Shown piece by piece: positions 43,872 through 53,944 of a DNA stretch of 64,000 nucleotides. A program made the position numbers and the translations under genes. The first letter of the stretch is position 1, and every line of letters starts with the position of its first letter. The stretch is from contig JADJLG010000001.1 of assembly GCA_016710235.1 (NCBI GenBank), positions 2,469,501 to 2,533,500 on the forward strand. Direction: 5' to 3'. The notes below the pieces were generated by a model. It was given only the letters and a program-made list of their open reading frames with translations, was not told the DNA's origin and searched no databases. This stretch comes from Saprospiraceae bacterium. GTDB taxonomy: Bacteria; Bacteroidota; Bacteroidia; Chitinophagales; Saprospiraceae.

Positions 43872-46800
43872 ATGAACTTACGCAGAGTTGTAATTTTAGC
43901 ATTACTGCTTTTTTCTCAATTGAATTTGTTTTCTCAAGCCAATTATCTTGTAGGTAACTGCAAAGGATCGTTTATGAATATAAGCGGATCCGGATCACTA
44001 TTGGCGGGATCCCAAGCAGATGATGCAGCCTTAACATTTGCTTTACCTTTTCCAATGATATTTTATGGTACAAGTTATTCTACTTGTGAGCTAGGTACAA
44101 ATGGCTGGATGCGATTTGCCGGGTCAAGTAGATCAGGTACTGATTTAAGTAACGTTGCCCTTACCCCCGGTATGAATTTGATCGCTCCCCAATGGGATGA
44201 TTTGACTTTGGTGACTGGTTCCGGAGAATTAAACAATGGAATTTATACGCAAGTTATGGGAACTGCACCAAATCGAGTTTTAGTGATTCAATGGCTGGGT
44301 AGTTATTTTGGATCTAGTGGGAACTCGGATCAAATCACTTTTGAAATTAAATATCACGAGACAACAAATGAAATTGAAATTCTATTGCAAGATTTAACCG
44401 ATGCAGCTGATACACAGAATAATGGAGCCTCAGCTACAGTAGGTGTCGCTGGGCCAACGGGTACAACTGTTACCCAATTGTATTTTAATCAAGTGATATC
44501 ACCTATACCACAGGCACGTAGCTTCAAACCTTACACCTCTGTGCCTCCTAGTAATTATACTGCATCCACCTGTGGTTCAGGATTCATAGACATTCGAAAT
44601 CCGGCAAACTTAATAGCGGGTACTCAAGGTGACGAGTTGACTGCCAATGTCACTTTGCCATTTAAATTTAATTTTTATGGACAATGTATTACATCAGGTG
44701 TAGTCAGTACAAATGGCTTTTTGAGATTTAGTCCTAGTTCTAGGTCAGGAGCTGACTTAAGTAATGCAGCTTTAACGGCGGGTATGAATTTGATCGCTCC
44801 TTTGTGGGATGATCTCAATTCTGCTACAAGTTTATCAGAACCCTCAAATGGTATTTATGCCCAAACAAACGGAGTTGCACCAAATAGACAATATATACTT
44901 CAATGGGTGACATCTTACTTTGGCTCCTCAAATAACAGTGATTCACTTTTATTTGAAATAATATTATTTGAACAAACAAATGAAATACGAATTTTGCATC
45001 AGGATGTAACGGATGGCACAGATACTCAGAATGGAGGCAGTAGTGCTACCGTTGGTATTGCTGGTCCATCGGGTACTTCTTTTGTACAAACTTCTTTAAA
45101 TACAGCGTTTTCAGCACCTACATGTTTTAGCTACATAATACCATGTGCTACTCCAACTGACATTACATGCCCTGCAAATGTTGGACCGGTACAATGTGGT
45201 ACACTCAATCCATTAACCACTTTGTCTGGTAATTTAATTTCAAGTGACCCAAGCTTTATCAGACCAGCGAATGCATCCTGTATACTGGATTCAATTAATC
45301 GCCCTTATTATGATGTTATACCTTTAGTGGTGCTTAAACCGGGTACATTTACTCTTAGTCTGAACTCGGGAGGAATGGACTTTTTTGCATTAATTTATAA
45401 TGGACAATTTAATGCCTGCAACCCTTGTTCGAGTTTAGTTTATTGGGACGATGATACAGATTCTACAGGTGCAACGCCAAATCTTGATCCGACAATCACA
45501 TTCACAGCATCAGGTTTAAAAACTTACTATTTGGTTACAACTTCTTATTGCTCTGGGATGACAGGAGCCTATACCTGGACCATTTCTTCTAGTGGTGGAG
45601 GTAAAATAATTGATGGTTCGTTTGGTATTGCTAATGCTACAGCTACGCATTGCTACGATTATTGCATTGCATATAATGATGCTTATTTAATAACATGTCC
45701 CGGAGATTTTAAAATTGATCGTAAATTTTTACTAACTGATATTTGTCTTGGCACAGTCGTTGACTCTTGTACGCAATCTATCAATATAGATGACACTACA
45801 CCACCAGTCCTGATCTGTCCTGGTGACATGGTGGTTTCTTGTCCGGGAACTTTGCCCGCATTACCAGCAACATATGAAGAGTTTCTGGCCGCAGGTGGTT
45901 CTGCAACTGATGAATGTTGTCTGGCAACTTCAACATTTAGATTAATTGGAGTAGTCCCAAATCCTCCTACATGCTCACAACCATCTATTGTGTCCTATGA
46001 GATAAAAGATACTTGTGGAAATGCAGATACTTGCATGTTCAACATTGTAGTGAATGACATTACACCTCCTACTGCAAGATGTAAAGACATTACAGTGAAT
46101 TTAGATCCTATGGGCATAGGAATGTTTATGGCTAGTCAATTAGACAACGGTTCTTCTGACGACTGCCCTAGTGGATTGATTTTTAGTATGGATCATTCTG
46201 GGAATGTCACATATGCTGATACATTGGCCAAAATTCCGGTGACTTTAACTGTAATGGACTCTTGTGGCAATTCTGCTACTTGTATTTCATTGGTTTGTGT
46301 GAGAAAATCTGGATTCTTGGAAGCAATTTGTAAAAATATAACAGTGTACCTAGATGCAATGGGTATGGTGAGTTTTACCGCAGATGACATAGACGGTGGT
46401 AGCACACCTTCATCAGATTGTGGAGGTTTTGATTTGAGATTATTACATTCAGGTACAATGACATGTGACAGTCTGGGTGTGAGGATGGTTGATTTAGAAG
46501 CTTTTGATGATTGTAGTGCTGACACTTGTACAGCATTGGTTACGGTTTTAGACACGATTAAGCCCATGATTACATGTCCGGCTTCTTTAACCGTTTCTTG
46601 TGCCTCAATGGTTCCTGCTCAGGATACAAATTCTGTTGTTGCAACCGATAATTGTCCGGGTGTAAGGAGATCATTTGTTAGTGATCAAATATCTTCCCAA
46701 ACCTGCCAAAACAGATATACTCTGACAAGAACATATATGGCTACAGACAGGTCAGGTAATACAGCTACCTGTTCTCAAACCATTACGGTAAATGATATTA

Positions 46801-48746
46801 CTGTTCCTGTATTGGCGACTTGTCCGGCGGATGTCACCATACAATGTGTAATAGATACGGGTATTCCGCCAATCGTTACATTTACTGACAATTGTCAAAT
46901 GGGAACAAGAAATGCCATATTTGGATCAAGAAGAACGGTTGGTACTTGTAGAGATAGTTTAACACTATTCAGAACCTGGACCGCGAGAGACACATGTGGA
47001 AATGTTGCCTCTTGTACCCAAAAGATTACCATTTTTGACAATGTGAGGCCTTCTATGAATTGTCCGGCACCTATTACAGTAACATGTGCATCGTCCGTTC
47101 CACCTCCCAATACTGGCTCTGTCGTGGCTGCCGATGCCTGTGGCAATTCTGGAATTGTTGTCGTGCACCTAAAAGACAGTACTGTAAACATGACATGTCC
47201 AAATAAATTTACAGTTTATAGGTTTTATCGAGCGACGGATGCATGTGGTAATACAAATTCTTGCAGCCAAATTATAACCGTTAATGACAATGTAAACCCA
47301 ACTGCACTCTGTAAAAATATTACTTTGAATTTGGATCCAAGTGGAAATGCAAGCATTACTGCTTCACAAATCAATAACGGTTCCACTGATAATTGTAGTT
47401 CTCAGGCTAATCTTCGATTGGCTGCTTCACCATCCGTATTTACTTGCGCGAATTCAGGACCAGTAAATGTTACTTTGTCAGTAACAGATGAGTGTGGTAA
47501 TGTCGGTACTTGTGTTGCAATAGTCACAGTGTCAGATGTAACCCCACCAGTTTTTGTACCTTCATGTCCAACAAAAACAATAACCTTGAACGCAGGTCCC
47601 GGCGAGTGTGAAGTGAGCTGGGATGCACCGCCATTTATGGCAATGGACAACTGTCCTGCGGGACAATTTTTTGGCAGCATCAACCGGGTTGGCAATATAT
47701 GCCGTACGAATGCAGCCTGGCAGATATCAGGAGGAGCTGGCGCATGGGGAGTGATGTTTGACTTGGTGAATACATCAGGTGGGCAATTGAATCTGCAGGA
47801 AGTGGGTTGGTTCTCATTTGCGAATGTGAACCACAATATTTATTATAGGACAGCACCCGGCCCATATGCACCGGTACAAGCAACAGCGAGTGCATGGACA
47901 TTGTGTGCTAGTAGAGTAGCAACCCATGCCGGATTTAGCGGACCAAAAGATACATTCAATTTAATCACCGGAACCGCCTATGATACCTTGAAAAGATGTG
48001 ATCCGATCATCGTAGACAGTACCAAAATTGGTTGTTTGACGATGGCAGCAGGGGAGACAAGAGGAGTTTATATCCACGCGCCGGGACAAGCTAGTGCATA
48101 CTTGTCCATATTCGGAGACTGTACGACGGGTATTTTTGGAGATGCAAACGTAAATACCCCAGTGAACGGAGCTACATATACAGGGGGCTTATTTACAGCA
48201 CCATTTGTGAACTCATCATTTGGATTTGGAAACACGAACTGGATCGGTCATATAGGGTATGCATTAGCAACGTCAAATCGAGTAAGAGTGATCCAAACCT
48301 GTGGAGCACCATATGGTCCTGGATGTTTCTTCCCGATAGGATGTACGACATTATGTTACGAAGCGAGAGATGCAGGAGGCAATCTGGCAACATGTACATT
48401 TGATGTATGCGTGAATGCATATGCCAATCCGAAGCGGAGCCTTTCGTGCAATGATGACGTACAGGTGAGCCTGGACGAGGAATGTTATGCAACGGTAGGG
48501 GCAGACGACGTATTAGAGGGAGGACCCTACAGTTGTTATGACGATTATATTGTAGAGATCAGGAATTGGAATACGGGACAGTTGATTGATAGACGACCGA
48601 CAGTACCGGGAGTACAGGTAGGCGTTCAGGATATAGGACAAAATTATCAGGTGAAAGTAATAGATCCAGTAACGGGCAACAGTTGTTGGGGCCATATCAG
48701 GATTGAAGACAAACTTGCGCCTGTATTGACCTGTCCTGGGATTTGA
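43872..48746 (+). CDS. Second giant protein, N-terminal block
   Basis: 1,624 residues ending at the first frameshift. The signal peptide is VVILALLLFSQLNLFSQA. Two tandem beta domains of about 185 residues follow (~30-215 and ~228-415). They share the pattern FPMIFYGTSYSTCELGTNGW / FKFNFYGQCITSGVVSTNGF and SATVGVAGPTGT / SATVGIAGPSGT, so they are an internal duplication. A secreted Cys-rich segment and about seven HYR-type repeats follow (for example MITCPASLTVSCASMVPAQD, each ending in a TCSQTITV-like strand). The module shared with the upstream gene starts at residue ~1,238. No metalloprotease motif is present, so this head is different from that of copy 1. Confidence 0.85.
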   Translation: MNLRRVVILALLLFSQLNLFSQANYLVGNCKGSFMNISGSGSLLAGSQADDAALTFALPFPMIFYGTSYSTCELGTNGWMRFAGSSRSGTDLSNVALTPGMNLIAPQWDDLTLVTGSGELNNGIYTQVMGTAPNRVLVIQWLGSYFGSSGNSDQITFEIKYHETTNEIEILLQDLTDAADTQNNGASATVGVAGPTGTTVTQLYFNQVISPIPQARSFKPYTSVPPSNYTASTCGSGFIDIRNPANLIAGTQGDELTANVTLPFKFNFYGQCITSGVVSTNGFLRFSPSSRSGADLSNAALTAGMNLIAPLWDDLNSATSLSEPSNGIYAQTNGVAPNRQYILQWVTSYFGSSNNSDSLLFEIILFEQTNEIRILHQDVTDGTDTQNGGSSATVGIAGPSGTSFVQTSLNTAFSAPTCFSYIIPCATPTDITCPANVGPVQCGTLNPLTTLSGNLISSDPSFIRPANASCILDSINRPYYDVIPLVVLKPGTFTLSLNSGGMDFFALIYNGQFNACNPCSSLVYWDDDTDSTGATPNLDPTITFTASGLKTYYLVTTSYCSGMTGAYTWTISSSGGGKIIDGSFGIANATATHCYDYCIAYNDAYLITCPGDFKIDRKFLLTDICLGTVVDSCTQSINIDDTTPPVLICPGDMVVSCPGTLPALPATYEEFLAAGGSATDECCLATSTFRLIGVVPNPPTCSQPSIVSYEIKDTCGNADTCMFNIVVNDITPPTARCKDITVNLDPMGIGMFMASQLDNGSSDDCPSGLIFSMDHSGNVTYADTLAKIPVTLTVMDSCGNSATCISLVCVRKSGFLEAICKNITVYLDAMGMVSFTADDIDGGSTPSSDCGGFDLRLLHSGTMTCDSLGVRMVDLEAFDDCSADTCTALVTVLDTIKPMITCPASLTVSCASMVPAQDTNSVVATDNCPGVRRSFVSDQISSQTCQNRYTLTRTYMATDRSGNTATCSQTITVNDITVPVLATCPADVTIQCVIDTGIPPIVTFTDNCQMGTRNAIFGSRRTVGTCRDSLTLFRTWTARDTCGNVASCTQKITIFDNVRPSMNCPAPITVTCASSVPPPNTGSVVAADACGNSGIVVVHLKDSTVNMTCPNKFTVYRFYRATDACGNTNSCSQIITVNDNVNPTALCKNITLNLDPSGNASITASQINNGSTDNCSSQANLRLAASPSVFTCANSGPVNVTLSVTDECGNVGTCVAIVTVSDVTPPVFVPSCPTKTITLNAGPGECEVSWDAPPFMAMDNCPAGQFFGSINRVGNICRTNAAWQISGGAGAWGVMFDLVNTSGGQLNLQEVGWFSFANVNHNIYYRTAPGPYAPVQATASAWTLCASRVATHAGFSGPKDTFNLITGTAYDTLKRCDPIIVDSTKIGCLTMAAGETRGVYIHAPGQASAYLSIFGDCTTGIFGDANVNTPVNGATYTGGLFTAPFVNSSFGFGNTNWIGHIGYALATSNRVRVIQTCGAPYGPGCFFPIGCTTLCYEARDAGGNLATCTFDVCVNAYANPKRSLSCNDDVQVSLDEECYATVGADDVLEGGPYSCYDDYIVEIRNWNTGQLIDRRPTVPGVQVGVQDIGQNYQVKVIDPVTGNSCWGHIRIEDKLAPVLTCPGI

Positions 48747-49333
48747 CCTTGGATTGTACGGCGAGTACATTGCCGGCAAATACAGGCACGCCTACAGTAG
48801 AGGAGAATTGTGGTGGTTATACGTTGACTTACCAAGATAATGTGACACAAGGAAGTTGTGCCTTGGGCTATGATAAAATAATAGAGAGAAGATGGACTGC
48901 AATCGACGGTAGCGGCAACAAGTCAAGCTGTGTTCAAACGATTACAGTAAACTTAGGAGATTTAAACAATGTATTAGCACCGGCAAACTATGATGGATTG
49001 CCAGGTAATAGAGCGATGCTGGCCTGTGATGGGAAGATAGACAGGAACAAAGATGTGACCCCACACGAAGTAGCACCGGATACCTGTATCGACGGGTATC
49101 TGTTGGACAGCGTATACTGGAGGGCAAATCCGACGAGACCAAATATCTATTTGGGACCAGGCGGCACATTGGGAAGGAGAATACCAAGAGCATTAGGCTG
49201 GAATTGTATAGATGATGTAAATGATCCGAATTATGGCCACCCAAGCCCGGATCCTGTATATTATCCTGCACACAAGAACTGGGATGCATTGAATCCGAAT
49301 TGTTATGGACCGGAAGTACACGTGATGTGGTAG
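48743..49333 (+). CDS. Second giant protein, middle block between the two frameshifts
   Basis: A 196-codon stretch that continues the shared module in another frame (LDCTASTLPANTGTPTVEEN, then APDTCIDGYLLDSVYWRANP and GWNCIDDVNDPNYGHPSPDP). It is equivalent to about 39170-39755 in copy 1. It is not an independent gene: the ATG at its left end lies at the frameshift and has no ribosome binding site. Confidence 0.8.
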   Translation: MTLDCTASTLPANTGTPTVEENCGGYTLTYQDNVTQGSCALGYDKIIERRWTAIDGSGNKSSCVQTITVNLGDLNNVLAPANYDGLPGNRAMLACDGKIDRNKDVTPHEVAPDTCIDGYLLDSVYWRANPTRPNIYLGPGGTLGRRIPRALGWNCIDDVNDPNYGHPSPDPVYYPAHKNWDALNPNCYGPEVHVMW

Positions 49334-52300
49334 GAACAGGAAGACCAGCTACGGCATGTCGCAATTTTGGAACGACGTATCAGGATGTAATCATCGACTT
49401 GGCAAAACCGGGTTGTGATGCAGGTCCAATAGGCTGTTACAAAGTGTTGAGACAATGGACAGTAATGGATTGGTGTACAGGCAAAGTAGGGGGCCACAAT
49501 CAGGTGATCAAGGTAGCGGACGTAGAAGGACCGAAAGTATTGTATCCGGATTCAGCAGTAGTGACAATGGATGTATGGAGCTGTACAGGAACCTGGGAAG
49601 TACCACCGGCCTGGTTGTTGGATAACTGTAGCAATGAGCTTCATTACACAGTAGAAGTAGAAGATGGAGTTGTGAGTGGCAACGAAACAGATGGATATAT
49701 CGTATCTGGCCTGCCAAGAGGAATCCAGAATGCGTATATCGTAGCAGAAGACTGTTGTGGAAATATCACGAAGAAGACAGTAAGATTGAATGTACTGGAC
49801 AATGTGCCTCCGATACCTGTGTGTATCAAGAATACAGTAGTGAGTTTAGTAGGAGGAGGCAGTGCAGGAGAGAATATCACGAAGATATTTGCGACATCGT
49901 TTGATGAAGGCTCATTTGACAACTGTTTCCCCCATATATACGTGAAGGCGATCAGAATGGAAGAGTTGTTGGGCACAATCAACGGACGTCTGCCGCCAAC
50001 AGACAACAAGGTGTCATGCAATGGACTGAACGGAGACGATGATCCGGATCCAGTGTTTGCACCGGGCAACCAGGTATATTTTGATGATTTTGTAAAATTC
50101 TGTTGCGCGGATGTAGGACAAAAAATCATGGTAGTGATGCGAGTATTTGACGTAGATCCAGGAGCGGGCCCAATCCATCCGAACAGAATGGGAAGAAGCG
50201 GACCGAATCTACAGTTTGTAGGGGACTTGTTTGGTCACTACAGCGATTGCATGGTAGAAGTAGAAGTACAAGACAAGGTATTGCTAACATTGATCCCACC
50301 ACCGAATATTGTGGTGAGCTGCTGGTTCTGGTATGATTTTGAAAAATTGCGTGATCCATTGGATCCAACATTTGGACGAGTGGTAACGGACTTGAGTGCG
50401 AGAGCTAAAGTGAAAACAAATGATCTGGTATGTCAGAGATACTGTGTGCCAAATACATTGCACAACTATCCTGGCCCATCAGCAGGGGCAGTACCACCGA
50501 ATTTACCTGCAGCAAACATAGCATGTAACTACTACAACAGCTTGTACAATCCGGCCCATCCGGACAACAAGTATGAGTTGGTATGGGGCTTTGATGGCTA
50601 TGTGACAGGAGGCTGTAATGTATCGGTAACGGTGACACCAAACGATGACAACGTGAAGTGTGGACAAGGAGTCTTGACAAGAACGTTCACAGTAAGAACG
50701 TCAACGGGAGTAACCTTGAGCCGTCAGCAGACGATCTGGATAGTGGACTGTGATCCATTCTATGTGAATCCTGCAGACTACTGCGATCCAAACGACGACA
50801 TCGAATGGCCAACCTGTATCAGCGCGAGCTTACCGGGAAGGGTAGAACTGGACGGATGTGGAGCTGACTTAAGCCCTGACAATCCAAGATTGGGCAGACC
50901 GAAAGTGATGAACAATGCAGACGACAACTGTGCATTGATCGCAATCGAATATGATGATGAAGTATTTACAATTGAGCCGGATGCGTGCTTGAAAGTGATC
51001 AGAACGTGGACAGTAATTGACTGGTGCCAGTACGATCCAAGCAGAAACATCCTTACAGGCCGATGGGAGTATCAGCAGGTGATCAAGGTAAGGGACAATG
51101 ACGATCCTGTAGTGGACTGTTCAATGAGTGATTGTGAACCTGCAACTAAAGATCCGTTAACGGGTATATGTTGGGGCCATATCAACTTGACAGCTACCGC
51201 AACCGATCATTGTACACCTGAGGATTGGTTATTCTGGGAATATAAGATAGATTTATACAATGATGGAAAAGGAAGTCACAGTGGCTATGATTTGAAAGTG
51301 GGCTCATTGACGCACAAGCAGTTTGATAATGGAGAGACACCGCGGTTCAACCATAATCCATATGCAGACAATCAAGGGAATCCATTCAATGCCAGTGGCG
51401 TATATCCAATCGGAGTACACAGAATATCCTGGTATGTAGAAGATGGCTGCGGCAATATAGGAGTCTGTGAAAAACTGTTTGAGATCAAAGACTGCAAAGC
51501 ACCGACACCATATTGTTTGTCAGGGATAGTGACCACGGTGATGCCAAGTACTGGCTGTATCACGATATGGGCGAAAGACTTCGACCATGGCAGCTACGAC
51601 AACTGTACACCGCCAGCCAATCTGAAGATATATTTTGAAGGAGGCTCAGACAGTTTATTGATCTGCTGTTCAGATTTTGAAGCAAAACGAGTAAATGATG
51701 AATTGATCTTACCGGTGAAGATTTGTGTAGAAGATGAAGAGGGCAACAAGGATTGCTGCGAGACGACAATGATCGTACAAGATCCAAACAATGTTTGTCC
51801 TGATGATGGAACTCTTACTGGTACGATAACTGGAGAATTGAAAACAGAAAACAACGATGTTACTAAACCAGTGAAAGTTGAATTGTATAATAGTTCAGGA
51901 ATAATGATGGTAGAACGCATCGGTAGCCCTTTTACATTCTCTAGTTTGAAATTAGCATCCAATTATACAGTGAGGCCTACTAAAGTTGAGGAACCTGCAA
52001 ATGGGGTATCTACAGCAGATATCGTGAAGATACAGAAGCATATCTTGGGTCAAGATGTGATCACAAGCCCATACAAGTTGATCGCAGCAGATGTATCGAA
52101 CAATGGCAAGATCACAGCAAGTGACATCAGCGAGATCAGGAAGTTGATCTTAGGAGTTACGAGCAAGTTTGCATCAGTGGAATCATGGACATTTGTACCG
52201 AAGAGCTATGTATTTGCAGATCCAACACAGCCATGGGGTGCGCCACGCACAGCTACAGAAGTATTCGGAAATGCCAAAGAGGAAAAAGTTTGCGACTTTG

Positions 52301-53058
52301 TAGCGATAAAGATGGGAGACTTGAACGGGAATGCCAGAGCGAGCAACGTGATGAGCGGAAGCGTGAGGACATCGGGCAAGTTGAGAATGGAAATCGATGA
52401 GCAGGAAATGGTAGCAGGAGAAGTATACAAAGTAAACTTCAAGTCAAACGATTTCCGCAACATCAGTGGATACCAGTTTACATTGAAGTTTGACAGTGAG
52501 ATGTTGAACTTTGAAGGAGTAGAAAGCGGAGTATTGGGTACAACAGAATCCAACTTTGGAACGAACCGCGTGAACGAAGGAATCTTGACAACGAGCTGGA
52601 ACAGCGGTACAGGAACAAGCTATGGCAGTGAAGAAACATTATTCACAGTAGTATTCCGCAGCGTACGCAGCGGTAAGTTAAGCGGCATGTTGGCGATCAC
52701 AAGTGAAGTGACAGCAGCAGAAGCATACGAAGCAAGTGAAGAAGTGAAAGGCGTGGGCTTGAATGCAAGAACAGAACAAGGAGTAGTAGAGAGTGGAGTA
52801 TTCGAGTTGTATCAGAACAATCCGAATCCATTCAACAAGGAGACAGTGGTGAGCTACCGATTACCGGAAGCAGGAGCTGTTAAGTTGAGCATCTACGACG
52901 TGACAGGTAAAGTGATCCGAGTGTATGAGATCCAAGGTCAAAAAGGCTTGAATACACAGAAGATCGAGAGATCAGAGTTGAATGGCGGCGGCGTACTGTA
53001 CTATCAGTTAGACGCAACGAACCATACAGCTACGAAACGCATGATAATGGTGAAGTAA
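49300..53058 (+). CDS. Second giant protein, C-terminal block with dockerin, cohesin-like and T9SS domains
   Basis: 1,252 codons in the third frame; the real join is near 49332. The order is: continued Cys-rich shared module, two dockerin repeats (GVSTADIVKIQKHILGQ and DVSNNGKITASDISEIRKLI), a cohesin-like domain (SGYQFTLKFDSEMLNFEGV), and a T9SS sorting domain (FELYQNNPNPFNKETVVSY) ending KRMIMVK. Without the N-terminal part it would lack a signal peptide, so it cannot be a secreted protein on its own. Confidence 0.85.
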   Translation: MLWTGSTRDVVGTGRPATACRNFGTTYQDVIIDLAKPGCDAGPIGCYKVLRQWTVMDWCTGKVGGHNQVIKVADVEGPKVLYPDSAVVTMDVWSCTGTWEVPPAWLLDNCSNELHYTVEVEDGVVSGNETDGYIVSGLPRGIQNAYIVAEDCCGNITKKTVRLNVLDNVPPIPVCIKNTVVSLVGGGSAGENITKIFATSFDEGSFDNCFPHIYVKAIRMEELLGTINGRLPPTDNKVSCNGLNGDDDPDPVFAPGNQVYFDDFVKFCCADVGQKIMVVMRVFDVDPGAGPIHPNRMGRSGPNLQFVGDLFGHYSDCMVEVEVQDKVLLTLIPPPNIVVSCWFWYDFEKLRDPLDPTFGRVVTDLSARAKVKTNDLVCQRYCVPNTLHNYPGPSAGAVPPNLPAANIACNYYNSLYNPAHPDNKYELVWGFDGYVTGGCNVSVTVTPNDDNVKCGQGVLTRTFTVRTSTGVTLSRQQTIWIVDCDPFYVNPADYCDPNDDIEWPTCISASLPGRVELDGCGADLSPDNPRLGRPKVMNNADDNCALIAIEYDDEVFTIEPDACLKVIRTWTVIDWCQYDPSRNILTGRWEYQQVIKVRDNDDPVVDCSMSDCEPATKDPLTGICWGHINLTATATDHCTPEDWLFWEYKIDLYNDGKGSHSGYDLKVGSLTHKQFDNGETPRFNHNPYADNQGNPFNASGVYPIGVHRISWYVEDGCGNIGVCEKLFEIKDCKAPTPYCLSGIVTTVMPSTGCITIWAKDFDHGSYDNCTPPANLKIYFEGGSDSLLICCSDFEAKRVNDELILPVKICVEDEEGNKDCCETTMIVQDPNNVCPDDGTLTGTITGELKTENNDVTKPVKVELYNSSGIMMVERIGSPFTFSSLKLASNYTVRPTKVEEPANGVSTADIVKIQKHILGQDVITSPYKLIAADVSNNGKITASDISEIRKLILGVTSKFASVESWTFVPKSYVFADPTQPWGAPRTATEVFGNAKEEKVCDFVAIKMGDLNGNARASNVMSGSVRTSGKLRMEIDEQEMVAGEVYKVNFKSNDFRNISGYQFTLKFDSEMLNFEGVESGVLGTTESNFGTNRVNEGILTTSWNSGTGTSYGSEETLFTVVFRSVRSGKLSGMLAITSEVTAAEAYEASEEVKGVGLNARTEQGVVESGVFELYQNNPNPFNKETVVSYRLPEAGAVKLSIYDVTGKVIRVYEIQGQKGLNTQKIERSELNGGGVLYYQLDATNHTATKRMIMVK

Positions 53059-53174
53059 ATTTGGCATTTTGTACTTAGTTATTTTCAAAGCAATTGAATA
53101 TATAAGGGAGTTTATGCCACTGACTAATTTCTAAGATAGATTAGTACGATTACAGAAAATTTAAGTTTAATATA

Positions 53175-53204
53175 AATAGCCTCTTTTAATGAAAGGAGGC
53201 TATT
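53175..53204 (+). terminator. Intrinsic terminator after the second giant gene
   Basis: AATAGCCTCTTTT and AAAGGAGGCTATT pair (one G-U) around a short loop and are followed by TTGTT, 117 bases after the stop codon. Confidence 0.82.
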
Positions 53205-53782
53205 TTGTTATACGTCTATTTGTTGGATGAGCGCTAATATTATAAATGTAGATCTATTACATACCAAATTGATTTGAAAATCAAGGAATTGTGAATTGCG
53301 CCTGATTTGCAGAATAGATTTTTTTACAAGAATCACTTGTAGTTGCACAAGCTGCCTTTAATATTAGCCTGATTGAAACAATAGAAAACTAATTTTATAG
53401 ACTTAAAACCAATTTAAATGGAGTGCAAAGTTTTGCCCGGTACGTTCATTATTGAATGATATCGTGGATTCGATTTTGGTTGCAATACCATTCGAACACA
53501 TTTGTACAGCGAATTTATTTTCAATTTGATACCCGCTTTGATCCTCAATAACAAAATCTGGTTTAAATTATTTGAGAAATAGAATATGAAGTTGCCTGAA
53601 ACTTTTTAGATGTTTATTAATTCCAAACTTGATTCAGTAATAAATTTGGCATTCATTATTGTTGAATATGAATAAAAGATGAGATAAATTTATTTTCACT
53701 GTCTCTTCATGGACAAGCCGAATGAAATCCAAGACAAATTCTATTCAAATTTATCAAAAAATAAAAAAAAATTGAAAGGAAG
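53205..53782. other. Intergenic region of about 580 bases, nothing recognised
   Basis: AT-rich sequence with no supported gene, repeat or hairpin of note. A 75-codon frame at 53709-53936 is the antisense of the tRNA and is not a gene. Confidence 0.6.
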
Positions 53783-53855
<73 letters not shown>

Positions 53856-53933
53856 ATCTGGACGCAAAGATATAACTTTTTGCTACATAAATTGTCCTTA
53901 TTGAAGGACTTGACTAGTGTTAACGTTTTATTG

Positions 53934-53941
53934 TAAATTTG
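53934..53941 (+). promoter_or_regulatory. Promoter -7 element overlapping the msrA start region
   Basis: TTG (53910-53912), 21 bases, then TAAATTTG (53934-53941), a match to TAnnTTTG. It ends only 3 bases before the ATG at 53945, so the mRNA would have almost no leader. Confidence 0.45.
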
Positions 53942-53944
53942 TGC

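Larger units (their letters stand above)
43872..53058 (+). pseudogene. Second giant T9SS protein, interrupted by two single-base frameshifts
   Basis: One gene of about 3,062 residues if two missing bases are restored. Its frames are 43872-48746, 48743-49333 and 49300-53058. Against copy 1, one base is missing near 48738-48740 (a G run: TGTCCTGGG-ATTTGACC should continue as GDLTLDCTAS) and one near 49332 (ATGTGGTA-GGAACAGG, where copy 1 has TGGCACGGAACAGG). The reading on both sides is otherwise intact and close to copy 1, with no other stops. So the damage is very recent, or it is an assembly artefact, in which case this is a complete surface protein. Confidence 0.85.
47583..53058 (+). repeat. 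Shared C-terminal module, copy 2 (direct repeat of about 5.5 kb)
   Basis: Homologous to 38007-43484. The identical tracts are 50425-50597 and 50632-50840. The segment at about 51115-52010 is clearly diverged, while from ~52015 to the end (dockerin, cohesin-like, sorting domain) the copies are nearly the same again. Confidence 0.9.

Noticed and set aside
34803..53058. Possible insertion sequence or transposon behind the duplication
   Set aside because: No transposase, terminal inverted repeats or target-site duplications were seen around the two copies; unequal crossing-over between direct repeats is enough.
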